The notes under the pieces are model-generated. The model had not been told where the DNA came from, did not search any database, and saw nothing but the letters and a program-made list of their open reading frames with translations. This document shows, one piece after another, positions 50,950-58,457 of a stretch of DNA of 64,000 nucleotides. The translations under genes were made by a program, and so were the position numbers. Every line of letters starts with the position of its first letter. Position 1 is the first letter of the stretch. Origin of the DNA: Kribbella italica (GTDB taxonomy: Bacteria; Actinomycetota; Actinomycetes; Propionibacteriales; Kribbellaceae); contig NZ_JACHMY010000001.1 in NCBI RefSeq assembly GCF_014205135.1, positions 7,812,001-7,876,000 on the forward strand, in the 5' to 3' direction.

Positions 50950-51080
50950 GGGGGGTGGAGGGAGAGGACAGAGAAGAGGGGGAGGAGAGAGAAGCGAGGG
51001 GATGGAGAAGAGGGAGGAGGGGAGGAAGGAGGAGGGGAGGGGAATTGAGGGAGGGAGAAGAGGCAGGGGGAGCGAGGGAG
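50950..51080 (+). repeat. Long polypurine tract upstream of secreted FnIII protein
   Basis: About 130 bases are almost pure G and A on this strand, with only about eight pyrimidines and 41 uninterrupted purines at 51004-51044. It lies in the 295-base gap between ung and the secreted protein gene and has an unusual strand asymmetry; such tracts can form triplex DNA or block polymerases. I found no coding features in it. Confidence 0.85.
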
Positions 51081-51205
51081 CGCCGAATGCACAAGCGGGG
51101 CCGGCCTTGGAGTTCTTGAGCGCTTGGTCGGCGGGCGACTGCGAACCCCGGGGCCCGCTACGATGCGCGGGAGGATCCAGCCGTCGTGAGGTGAGACCGT
51201 CGCGC

Positions 51206-53503
51206 GTGAAACTGAGCGGGAGCCGGGAAGGCCGGCGAGGGCGGGCGCAACTGGCCGTGGTGGTGGCCCTGTGCGTCGTGGCGATGACCTTGGCGGTCAC
51301 GGCGGCCGGCGATCCGGCGGCCGGAGTGAAGTTCCAGCAGTCCGGCCATTTCGTGTACAACAGCGTGCTGCGCCGGATCATGTATGTCGACGGCAACGGA
51401 ACGGCGAGGAACCCGGGCATCGAGTTCAAGGCCGGCGGTCCAGGTGATCAGGTCGTGCAGACCGACCGCAACGGCTATGTCTTGAGCCAAGGCCGGGTGA
51501 CCGCGTTCGACAAGTCCGACTTGTCCGTGGCCGATCCGCTGCCCACGCCGGCCGGCGAACGCCCGACCGCCTGGGAGGCCGCGGGAATCGCCTATGCCGT
51601 CTACTCCGGCAGCGGACGCGTCCTGCGGTTCGGCGAACGGCCGCTGGTCACCGAGACCGCCTCCGCGGTGCAGTCGTCGATCGTCACCGCCGACGGGACG
51701 CTGTGGATCCACCAACTCGACAACGGCCGGTTGTGCCGCCTGGGGCCGGAGGATTCCCGGTTCTCCTGCCCTGTCGAGGTCCCTGCCGGGCACCGTGGCG
51801 GCATGGCCGCACTGGACGACCGGACGGTCTTCGTCGACCTCACCTCGCACCTGCTGCGCTCCTTCGACGGCACGGGAGCGAGCCGGGCGACGCCGTTGCC
51901 CGGAGACCGGCTGCCGGACGACTCGATCGTGATCACCAACGATCTGGACGGTCGGATCGTGGTCGTTGATCAGCAGCGCAACCAGTTGCACCTGATCGAT
52001 CCCGAGACGCTGTTCGGCCCGGGACGGGGTGAGCACAGTCTGGGCCTTCAGTTGACTCCGGGACGGTACACGCGGGGAGCGTCGACCGGTCAGGCGCTGG
52101 CCTTGATCAACGAGCGCGACAACACGCTGGTCACCGTCGGCGCCGACGGCAGGACCTTGCGTTCGTCACCCATCCCCGGCGGCCAGGGCAAGGCCGGGCA
52201 GGTCTCGCTGGTGCGCGGCGACGACAAGGTGTACGTCGACAGTCCAGCCGGTGATCAGGTGATGATCGTCGACGACTCAGGCGCGGTGCGAACAGTCGGG
52301 ACCAGCAAGGACGATCCGGTCCCGACTCCTGAACCCAGCCGGCCGGTGCCGTCCTCGCGCCCGACGAACCAGCCCGACCAACCCGATCCGCCGGGAGACG
52401 GGCCCGACCAGCCCGGAGACGGTCCCGACCGCCCGACCATCGGGCCCGACCGCCCGTCCGGGGAGCCGACCGAGCGGCCCTCGGCGGAGCCTGGCGAGGG
52501 CCGGACAGAGGAGCCTGCCGAGCCTGAGGTCGTCCGCAGGACTCCCAAACCGACCGTCGCTCCGCCGCGGCAAGCGACCCGGCCGGGTGTGCCCACCGGG
52601 GTGACCGCGACCGCGGGAACCGACGCCGTGCGGGTCGACTGGGGTCCCGCGAATCCGAACGGTGCCTCCGTCACGCAGTACGTCCTGTCCTGGCCGGGAG
52701 GCCAACGCACGCTGCCGGGATCCGCGCGGACCTCGACCGTCACCGGATTGACGAGCGGTACGACGTACCGGTTCTCCGTCCGCGCGCAGAACCGGGTCGG
52801 CCAGGGGCCGTCGGCCACCAGCAAACCTGCCGTCCCGGTCAATGTCGCGGCCGCGCCGACCGGCCTCCAACTCACGGCGCCGGGCAACGGGCGGCTCACC
52901 GCGAACTGGCAGCAGCCGAACCTGAACGGCGGGAGCCTGGTCAGGTACGAAACCTCCGTGCAGGCCGTCGGAAGTGCTGTCGTCCAAGCCGAGACGGCCG
53001 GCCCCTGGCGGTTCAACGGCTACTGGAGCGTCGGCGCGGGCGACACACACACCCGGGAGGTCGGCGGCACCGCCACCTTCGAGTTCACCGGTAGCCGCCT
53101 GCAACTGTTCGGGGTGAAGGACAAGCACCACGGAATCGCCACCATCTCCGTCGACGGACGGAGCCGATCCGTCGACGGGTACTCGCCCACCCGGCAGGAG
53201 GACACCCTCCTCTACACCTCCACCGCGCTGCCGGCCGGACGCCATACGGTCGTCGTCACGATGACCAGCAGCGCCAATGCCAACCGCGAGGACGACGGCG
53301 CCCCGGCCTTCTCCCTCGACCGAGCCGTCGTCACGGCCGACAGCTCGGTGATCGCCCGGACCACGCCGACTCAGGCGGCCTCCGCCTACTCCGGCCTGAT
53401 CGCCGGCCAGCGGTACCGCGTCAGCGTCCTGACTGTCACCCGCCGCGCCGACGGAAGCACTTTGCGGGGCCGCAGCGCGGTTCAGGAGATCACCGCGCGC
53501 TGA
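51206..53503 (+). CDS. Secreted propeller-FnIII protein with inserted galactose-binding-like domain
   Basis: A 765-residue protein with an N-terminal transmembrane signal (RRGRAQLAVVVALCVVAMTLAVTAA), a beta-propeller-like domain (about 40-365), a Pro/Asp/Glu-rich linker with PDRP/PDQP repeats (about 370-450) and two FnIII domains. The second FnIII (from about 550) is split: residues about 590-713 form a separate beta-sandwich (WRFNGYWSVG ... FSLDRAVVT), probably a galactose-binding type, after which the FnIII resumes (IARTTPTQAASAYSGL). A cell-surface matrix protein is likely. GTG start; another GTG at 51191 is possible. Confidence 0.8.
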   Translation: MKLSGSREGRRGRAQLAVVVALCVVAMTLAVTAAGDPAAGVKFQQSGHFVYNSVLRRIMYVDGNGTARNPGIEFKAGGPGDQVVQTDRNGYVLSQGRVTAFDKSDLSVADPLPTPAGERPTAWEAAGIAYAVYSGSGRVLRFGERPLVTETASAVQSSIVTADGTLWIHQLDNGRLCRLGPEDSRFSCPVEVPAGHRGGMAALDDRTVFVDLTSHLLRSFDGTGASRATPLPGDRLPDDSIVITNDLDGRIVVVDQQRNQLHLIDPETLFGPGRGEHSLGLQLTPGRYTRGASTGQALALINERDNTLVTVGADGRTLRSSPIPGGQGKAGQVSLVRGDDKVYVDSPAGDQVMIVDDSGAVRTVGTSKDDPVPTPEPSRPVPSSRPTNQPDQPDPPGDGPDQPGDGPDRPTIGPDRPSGEPTERPSAEPGEGRTEEPAEPEVVRRTPKPTVAPPRQATRPGVPTGVTATAGTDAVRVDWGPANPNGASVTQYVLSWPGGQRTLPGSARTSTVTGLTSGTTYRFSVRAQNRVGQGPSATSKPAVPVNVAAAPTGLQLTAPGNGRLTANWQQPNLNGGSLVRYETSVQAVGSAVVQAETAGPWRFNGYWSVGAGDTHTREVGGTATFEFTGSRLQLFGVKDKHHGIATISVDGRSRSVDGYSPTRQEDTLLYTSTALPAGRHTVVVTMTSSANANREDDGAPAFSLDRAVVTADSSVIARTTPTQAASAYSGLIAGQRYRVSVLTVTRRADGSTLRGRSAVQEITAR

Positions 53504-53599
53504 CGCCGCACAACTGCCGGGTTCACGAGTGGCACATGTCACCCGGCGTTCGCATGTCGGTCGCCTCCAGGGTGCGTCAGACCGGGTAGAACTGTGGTC

Positions 53600-53629
53600 G
53601 GCCCCGCAAAGGTATGAGCTTGCGGGGCC
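53600..53629. terminator. Hairpin terminator
   Basis: A 10-bp stem, GGCCCCGCAA with TTGCGGGGCC, a 10-base loop and a following TTTGCT. It ends the FnIII protein gene and abuts the convergent DUF1990 gene. Confidence 0.75.
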
Positions 53630-53633
53630 TTTG

Positions 53634-54146
53634 CTATGCCACCAGGTGTTGCAGGGCCTTGGTGTAGCGGCGGGCGAAGGCGGACTGGGTGGTGCGGCCG
53701 ATGGGGCCGGCGAGTTTGGTGTACCAGGTGCCGGGGCGGCTGTAGGCGCGGAGGGTGAAGAAGACGCCGTCGGGGTCGTTGGTGATCAGGAAGGACTCTT
53801 CGCCGGACTCGGGGTGGCCGGGGAGGGTGCCGTAGGCGAAGCCGATCTGCTGGTCGTCGTTCGCGGTCCAGACGACTCGGCAGGGGATCGTGAGGGGGCC
53901 CAGGCGGCCCAGGCAGTTGGCGCCGATGGTGGCGGGGGTGTCGGTGGCGTAGATGCGGACGCCGGCGGCGCGGTGCATCTGCCAGGTGGTGACGACCTCG
54001 CCGGCTCGGTGGAAGAGCTTGTCGCCTTCGCCGAGGCGGGTGCGGAGGTCCATCCGGTGGTAGCCCTCGGGGGCCTGGTCGAAACGGGTCGACCCGACCG
54101 CGTCGTAGGAGAAGCGGAGCGCGGCCAGGTCGTCCAGTGTCGTCAC
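53634..54146 (-). CDS. DUF1990 family protein
   Basis: A 170-residue soluble protein. The strands LFHRAGEVVTTWQMHRAAGVRI, CRVVWTANDDQQIGFAYGTLPGHPESGEESFLI and VFFTLRAYSRPGTWYTKLAGPI match the DUF1990 domain (Streptomyces YndJ-like), whose function is not known. It is divergently placed from the LCP region by 17 bases on the same strand, so it is probably transcribed just after LCP. Confidence 0.82.
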   Translation of the reverse strand: MTTLDDLAALRFSYDAVGSTRFDQAPEGYHRMDLRTRLGEGDKLFHRAGEVVTTWQMHRAAGVRIYATDTPATIGANCLGRLGPLTIPCRVVWTANDDQQIGFAYGTLPGHPESGEESFLITNDPDGVFFTLRAYSRPGTWYTKLAGPIGRTTQSAFARRYTKALQHLVA

Positions 54147-54163
54147 AGGGATCAGGTGCCCGA

Positions 54164-55186
54164 TCAGCTCGACTTCAAGCCGGCGGTCTGGCCGGCCTTC
54201 AGTGCCTTGACCAGCGCCTTGACCTTCGTCTCGCTCAGCAGTACGACGCTCTGCCCCCTGCGGGTGGCGTTCGGGTTCGCGACCGGCAGGCCGAGCGAGA
54301 CCCCGTCACCGCCGGTGGTGACCTTGCGCATCGCGAGGGCGAACTTGGCCACGTCGAACGGGCCCATGTCGTCGTCCACGGTCAGCGCGTCCGCGCCGGA
54401 GGTGCCGATCTTGTAGTAGCGGACCGGGTTGACGAAGGTCTTCCACGACAGGGCGTTGCTCGCGGTCAGGCCGATCACCTCGCGCTGCCGCTCGGCGCGG
54501 CCGAAGTCGTCGCCCAGGCCGGGGACCTTGCGGGAGCGGACGTAGCCGAGCGCGGTGGTGCCGTCGAGCTCCTGGCAGCCCGGCTTCAGGTTGATGTGGG
54601 CGTCCTTGTCCTTCATCGCCTTCTTCACGCACACGTCGACACCGCCGACGCTGTCGATGATCGAGGCGAAACCGCCGAAGCCGATCTCGACGTAGTGGTC
54701 GATCCGCAGGCCGGTGTAGTTCTCCAAGGTCTGCGTCAGCAGCTTCGGACCACCCTTGCTGCCCTCGAACGCGGTGTTGATCTTGGCGTCACCGCGGCCC
54801 GGGATCGGCACCCAGCTGTCGCGCGGCACGCTGATCAGCGCCGGCGGGCCGGACTCCGGCACGTGCAGCAGGATGATCGTGTCGGTGCGGTTGCCGCCGA
54901 CGCTTCCCGTGCCGAGTTTCTTCTTCTCCTCGGTGCTCAGACCTTCGCGACTGTCGGACCCGACCAGCAGGTACGTCGTACCGGCGGCGTCCGCGGGGCG
55001 CTGGCCGGCCGGTGCGGCGTCGACCTTGTCGATCCGGCTCCACGCGTAGAGCGGGACGCAGATCAGGGTCAGCACGAACAGCAGGATGACCAGGCCGATC
55101 AGGCGGCCGACCAGGCTGCGCCGCTTCTTCGGGCGGACCGGCCGGCGGCCGACCAGGCGGGGGTCGATGGGCTGCGGTTGACTCAT
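54164..55186 (-). CDS. LCP family cell-wall polymer ligase (LytR-CpsA-Psr)
   Basis: A 340-residue membrane protein. A basic cytoplasmic N-terminus is followed by one transmembrane helix (about residues 26-48), and an outside LCP domain with the conserved TYLLVGSDSREG, TDTIILLHVP, SVPRDSWVPIPG (phosphate-binding Arg), KINTAF and DFGRAERQREVI motifs. LCP enzymes attach polyprenyl-linked glycopolymers (teichoic acid- or arabinogalactan-like) to peptidoglycan. 17 bases before the DUF1990 gene. Confidence 0.92.
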   Translation of the reverse strand: MSQPQPIDPRLVGRRPVRPKKRRSLVGRLIGLVILLFVLTLICVPLYAWSRIDKVDAAPAGQRPADAAGTTYLLVGSDSREGLSTEEKKKLGTGSVGGNRTDTIILLHVPESGPPALISVPRDSWVPIPGRGDAKINTAFEGSKGGPKLLTQTLENYTGLRIDHYVEIGFGGFASIIDSVGGVDVCVKKAMKDKDAHINLKPGCQELDGTTALGYVRSRKVPGLGDDFGRAERQREVIGLTASNALSWKTFVNPVRYYKIGTSGADALTVDDDMGPFDVAKFALAMRKVTTGGDGVSLGLPVANPNATRRGQSVVLLSETKVKALVKALKAGQTAGLKSS

Positions 55187-55252
55187 GGCACGACCGTAGC
55201 GGGCCCGGCGGTGCTCCCGCCTCACCCCAGCGAACGGTTTGGCCCCAGACTT

Positions 55253-56083
55253 TCAGACCGCGCCGGTCCCGGGCCTCCGTCCAAAGGAGGAATTCGCCGC
55301 CTGGATCGAACCAATCCGCCGGAACGTGCGCGGCGGCTGGCCGGTCCGGGCCGCGAACAGCCGGCTGAAGTACGCCGGGTCGTCGTACCCGACCTCGCGG
55401 GCGATTGTCGCGACGGGCAGGTCGGTTTCGGCGAGCAAGGCCTTGGCGGCGTTCAGGCGGGTGGTCAGGATCACTTCCTGCGGGGTGGATCCGGTCGATA
55501 GCCGGACGGCGTCGCGCAGTTCGGGGACCGTGAGGCCGAGTTCAGCGGCGTAGTCCGGAATCGACAGCGGGCGGGTGGCGAGGCCGCGGAGCCGGTCGAC
55601 GAGGGTCCCGGTGCTGGGGTCGGAGAGGCCGGTGAGCTCGTACAGGGCGGCGACCAGGTGGACGTCTGGGCCGCCGGATCTCGCCGTGCGGAGGAGTTTG
55701 GTGAAGGTGCGTTCGACCGGCCTCGGATCGGCGTACCGGCGTACGGGCTGATCCGGGTCGAGATGACCGAGGTCGGCGAGGGCGTCGGCGGCGGGACCGC
55801 CGAAGAGGACCCAGGACTGCTGCCAGGTGGTCGTCGGCCGGTAGGCGTGCAGTACGCCGGGGAAGAGCCAAAGGACTGCGGGACCGGTGATCTCGTGGAG
55901 TTGGCGGTCGGCGCCGTGCAGGAGGTGGCCTCGGCCGCGACGGATCAGGACGGCGGCGTGGCAGCCGAGCGCGCGTTCGGGGGACGGGCGCGCGGGGTTG
56001 GTCTGTTCGCCGGCGCCGAGACAGAAGAGTCCAAGTCGGCGCTGCGGCTCGTTGGGAGTCAGGTAGATCGACCATTCGTCCAC
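55253..56083 (-). CDS. AraC family transcriptional regulator
   Basis: A 276-residue regulator. The N-terminal part is a cupin-like sensor (GRGHLLHGADRQLHEITGPAVLWLFPGVLHAYRP) and the C-terminal part two helix-turn-helix motifs (SIPDYAAELGLTVPELRDAVRLSTGSTPQEVI; LPVATIAREVGYDDPAYFSRLFAARTGQPPRTFRR). The GTG at 56083 was chosen because the frame-open upstream starts (56125, 56131) overlap an inverted repeat. Divergent from the PhyH-family gene, which it probably controls. Confidence 0.82.
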   Translation of the reverse strand: MDEWSIYLTPNEPQRRLGLFCLGAGEQTNPARPSPERALGCHAAVLIRRGRGHLLHGADRQLHEITGPAVLWLFPGVLHAYRPTTTWQQSWVLFGGPAADALADLGHLDPDQPVRRYADPRPVERTFTKLLRTARSGGPDVHLVAALYELTGLSDPSTGTLVDRLRGLATRPLSIPDYAAELGLTVPELRDAVRLSTGSTPQEVILTTRLNAAKALLAETDLPVATIAREVGYDDPAYFSRLFAARTGQPPRTFRRIGSIQAANSSFGRRPGTGAV

Positions 56084-56120
56084 ACCGACAAGAGTCCAAG
56101 AAGTGCGCCTGTTGTGTCCA

Positions 56121-56147
56121 TTCACCTTCAAGGCCCAGGCAGGTGAA
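56121..56147. promoter_or_regulatory. Inverted repeat between AraC and PhyH genes
   Basis: TTCACCT (56121-56127) and AGGTGAA (56141-56147) are exact inverted copies, 13 bases apart, in the divergent gap; the flanks CCA and TGG add symmetry with one offset. The dyad may be an operator. It overlaps candidate upstream starts of the AraC gene. Confidence 0.5.
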
Positions 56148-56152
56148 CTGGA

Positions 56153-56965
56153 GTGGTGCTGACATCTAACGGGTATCGCCTGGACGAGCGACGGTTGGGA
56201 CGACTGGTGGAGGTGCCGCCGGAAGAGCGAGGGGATCGAGAGGCTCTCAGGGGGCGGCTGTGGCGGGATGGGTATCTGTGGTTGCGGGGACTACTCGAGC
56301 CTGCCGTGAGCAACGGGTTTCGGGAGTACTACTTCGGGCGGACTGGGGTTGCCGACCTCGAGGGGCGGCCGCGAGAGGTCGGTCGCGCCGAACTGCGGGA
56401 GGTCCTGTTCGGCGAGGTCGTGCCCGGACCGGAGTACGACGCCTTCTGCCGGCAGGCCGCGCTCAGGGACTGGTTCGGCTGGTTCTTCGGCGCGGAGACG
56501 TTCCTGCACCGGCGCAAGATCATCCGCCACACCGCGCCCGGCGAGAACGGCATCGGTACGGCGACGCAGGCGCACTACGACCTGGTCTACCTGCGCGGCG
56601 GCACCGATCAGGTGCTGTCCGCGTGGATCCCGCTCGGCGACTGCCCGGTCGAGCGCGGCGGTCTGACGTACCTGGAAGGCAGCCACCACCGCGTACTGCG
56701 CGAGGAGGCCGAGGGGCGGCTGAAGCGGCCGGCGGCGTCGATCACGGCGGACCTGCCCGCCCTGGCCGAGGAGTACGACGCGCGCTGGTTGGTCGCGGAC
56801 TACGCGGCCGGCGACGTGGTGATCCACACCGCGCGCACGGTGCACGCGGCGCTGGACAACGTGGACGACCGGGTGCGGCTGTCGACGGACATCCGTTACC
56901 AGCCGGTCGATCTCCCCGTCGACCAGCGCTGGCAGTCCCACTGGCACGACCGGGACGGCCTCTGA
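56153..56965 (+). CDS. Phytanoyl-CoA dioxygenase-family protein
   Basis: A 270-residue Fe(II)/2-oxoglutarate dioxygenase. The iron ligands are H141 and D143 (AHYD) and a distal His among H225/H231 (VVIHTARTVHAAL), and Arg in RVRLSTDIRY binds 2-oxoglutarate. Bacterial PhyH members hydroxylate small natural products; the substrate is unknown. AGGTG lies 7 bases before the GTG start. The AraC regulator is divergent. Confidence 0.88.
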   Translation: MVLTSNGYRLDERRLGRLVEVPPEERGDREALRGRLWRDGYLWLRGLLEPAVSNGFREYYFGRTGVADLEGRPREVGRAELREVLFGEVVPGPEYDAFCRQAALRDWFGWFFGAETFLHRRKIIRHTAPGENGIGTATQAHYDLVYLRGGTDQVLSAWIPLGDCPVERGGLTYLEGSHHRVLREEAEGRLKRPAASITADLPALAEEYDARWLVADYAAGDVVIHTARTVHAALDNVDDRVRLSTDIRYQPVDLPVDQRWQSHWHDRDGL

Positions 56966-56989
56966 GGCACTGCCTTATTGGGCCTCTTG

Positions 56990-57012
56990 CTAACGACAAT
57001 CATTTTAGTTAG
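56990..57012. promoter_or_regulatory. Fur/Zur-like palindrome upstream of HU gene
   Basis: A 23-base imperfect palindrome, ends CTAAC and GTTAG with a centre ACAATCATTTTA, lies 10 bases before the HU-type gene start. The pattern resembles Fur-family boxes, close to the Zur core AATNATT. Metal control of an HU paralogue is therefore possible but not proven. Confidence 0.45.
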
Positions 57013-57022
57013 TGTCTCGACC

Positions 57023-57316
57023 GTGAATCGAAACGAGTTGGTGGCAGGGGTGGCAGAGAAGGCGGGGATCCCCCGCAACCAGGCCGAAAAGGTCCTCGAC
57101 GCCCTGGGCGACGTGGTCACCGAGGCCGTGCACAAGGGCGACAAGGTCTCGCTGACCGGCCTGCTCAGCATTGAGCGGGTGATGCGCGCGCCGCGGACCG
57201 GCCGCAACCCGCAGACCGGCGAACCGCTGTCGATCCCGGCCGGCTACTCGGTCCGGCTGTCGTGCGGCAGCCGGCTGAAGGCTGCCGCACGCGGCGACCT
57301 GCGCACGATCAGCTGA
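57023..57316 (+). CDS. HU/IHF family DNA-binding protein
   Basis: A 97-residue histone-like protein: NRNELVAGVAEKAGIPRNQAEKVLDALGDVVTEAVHKGDKVSLTGLLSIERVMRAPRTGRNPQTGEPLSIPAGYSVRLSCGSRLKAA, matching the HU fold with the IPA/GxxTG arm region (PAGYSVRLSCG). It lacks the Lys/Ala-rich tail of the main actinobacterial HupB, so it is a second paralogue. It compacts DNA as a dimer. GTG start; a Fur/Zur-like box is just upstream. Confidence 0.88.
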   Translation: MNRNELVAGVAEKAGIPRNQAEKVLDALGDVVTEAVHKGDKVSLTGLLSIERVMRAPRTGRNPQTGEPLSIPAGYSVRLSCGSRLKAAARGDLRTIS

Positions 57317-58267
57317 TCAGCGCCTGACCGCCGTCACCCAGTACGGCGTCTCCGGCGTCGGCGGGGTGCTGAACCGGGCGTTCGGCAGGTAGATCCGGTT
57401 CCCGAAGAAGGCCGCCGTGGTCGGGACGTCGAAGTCCGGGCTGGTGATCTCGCGGACCAGCCGGCCCCGGGTGCCCGAGCCGTTCAGGTCGAGCACGGCG
57501 ATCTTGTTGAGCCGGTTCTGGACGACGTACAGGGTGTCCTTGGACCGCAGCAGGCCGTCGCCGTTGGTCATCAGCGTGGCGCCGAGGTCGATCCTGCGGG
57601 TGACTCCGGTGCGCGGGTCGACCTTGAACAGGAACCCGGTCGCCGACTGCACGATGATCAGCGACCGCCCGTCCGGCGTCAGTTCGATGCCGTTGCCGTT
57701 GTTGTTCACCGCGTCGTGCACGTACTCGCCGCTCAGCGGGATCGTCGTCGCGGGCCCGAGCTTGCCGTGCCGGCCGATCGGGACCTTGTAGAGCACCGGC
57801 TGCCGCGAGTCGGTGAAGTACGCCGCGTCGCGGCCGAGGATCACGTCGTTCACGAACGTCGGCGTCGCGGTGGTGAACGTGTAGCTCGCGAGCACCTTGC
57901 CGGTCCGGGTGTCGATCACCCGGCCGTTGCCGCCGGCGGCCCCGGCCACGAACAGGCGGCCGCGGTCGTCGACCTTCATCCCGAGCGACGCCGTACCGGG
58001 ACCTTGGCTGATCACCCGGCCCTTGCCGGTGCGCAGGTCGGCCGCGTAGATGTCGCCGTCGACGCGCGAACCGAAGTACGCCTTGCCGCGGTCGATCGCG
58101 ATGCCCTCGGGCTGGAAGCCGTCCGGCAGGTCGAAGTGCTTCGGGTACGCCGTACGGGAGTGGGTGGTGCCGGTGGGTGCCGCGGTGGCGGTCCCGGCGG
58201 TGGTGAGCAGCAGAGCGGAGACGGAGACCGCGGCGACGAAGGCGCGACGGGACAGCGGGCCGGACAT
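57317..58267 (-). CDS. Secreted SMP-30/gluconolactonase-like propeller protein
   Basis: A 316-residue protein with a twin-arginine-like signal (SRRAFVAAVSVSALLL, cut near ATAA) and a six-bladed beta-propeller with repeats of the type GIAIDRGKAYFGSRVDGDIYAADLRTGKG and GIELTPDGRSLIIVQSATGFLFKVDPRTG. The family includes lactonases and scaffold proteins; active-site Ca ligands could not be assigned with certainty. Convergent with the HU gene, stops adjacent. Confidence 0.82.
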   Translation of the reverse strand: MSGPLSRRAFVAAVSVSALLLTTAGTATAAPTGTTHSRTAYPKHFDLPDGFQPEGIAIDRGKAYFGSRVDGDIYAADLRTGKGRVISQGPGTASLGMKVDDRGRLFVAGAAGGNGRVIDTRTGKVLASYTFTTATPTFVNDVILGRDAAYFTDSRQPVLYKVPIGRHGKLGPATTIPLSGEYVHDAVNNNGNGIELTPDGRSLIIVQSATGFLFKVDPRTGVTRRIDLGATLMTNGDGLLRSKDTLYVVQNRLNKIAVLDLNGSGTRGRLVREITSPDFDVPTTAAFFGNRIYLPNARFSTPPTPETPYWVTAVRR

Positions 58268-58457
58268 GAGCTGGATGACCTCCTGGTCGGTGACCTAGCG
58301 CCGACTTCATCGCCCCCGAAGTCGACGATGTGCTCTCGACGGTAGACAACGGTTCCAAGGGCGCAAGGGTTCAACGCGATTGGGTACTGTCGCAGGCACA
58401 GAACATGTTCCAGGTCACCGGGCAGGGATCCGCGGGCCGCGCACGCAGGGGAGTTCG

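Noticed and set aside
55187..55252. CGAACGGTTTGG as an SOS box
   Set aside because: The half-sites are not symmetric and no damage gene follows.
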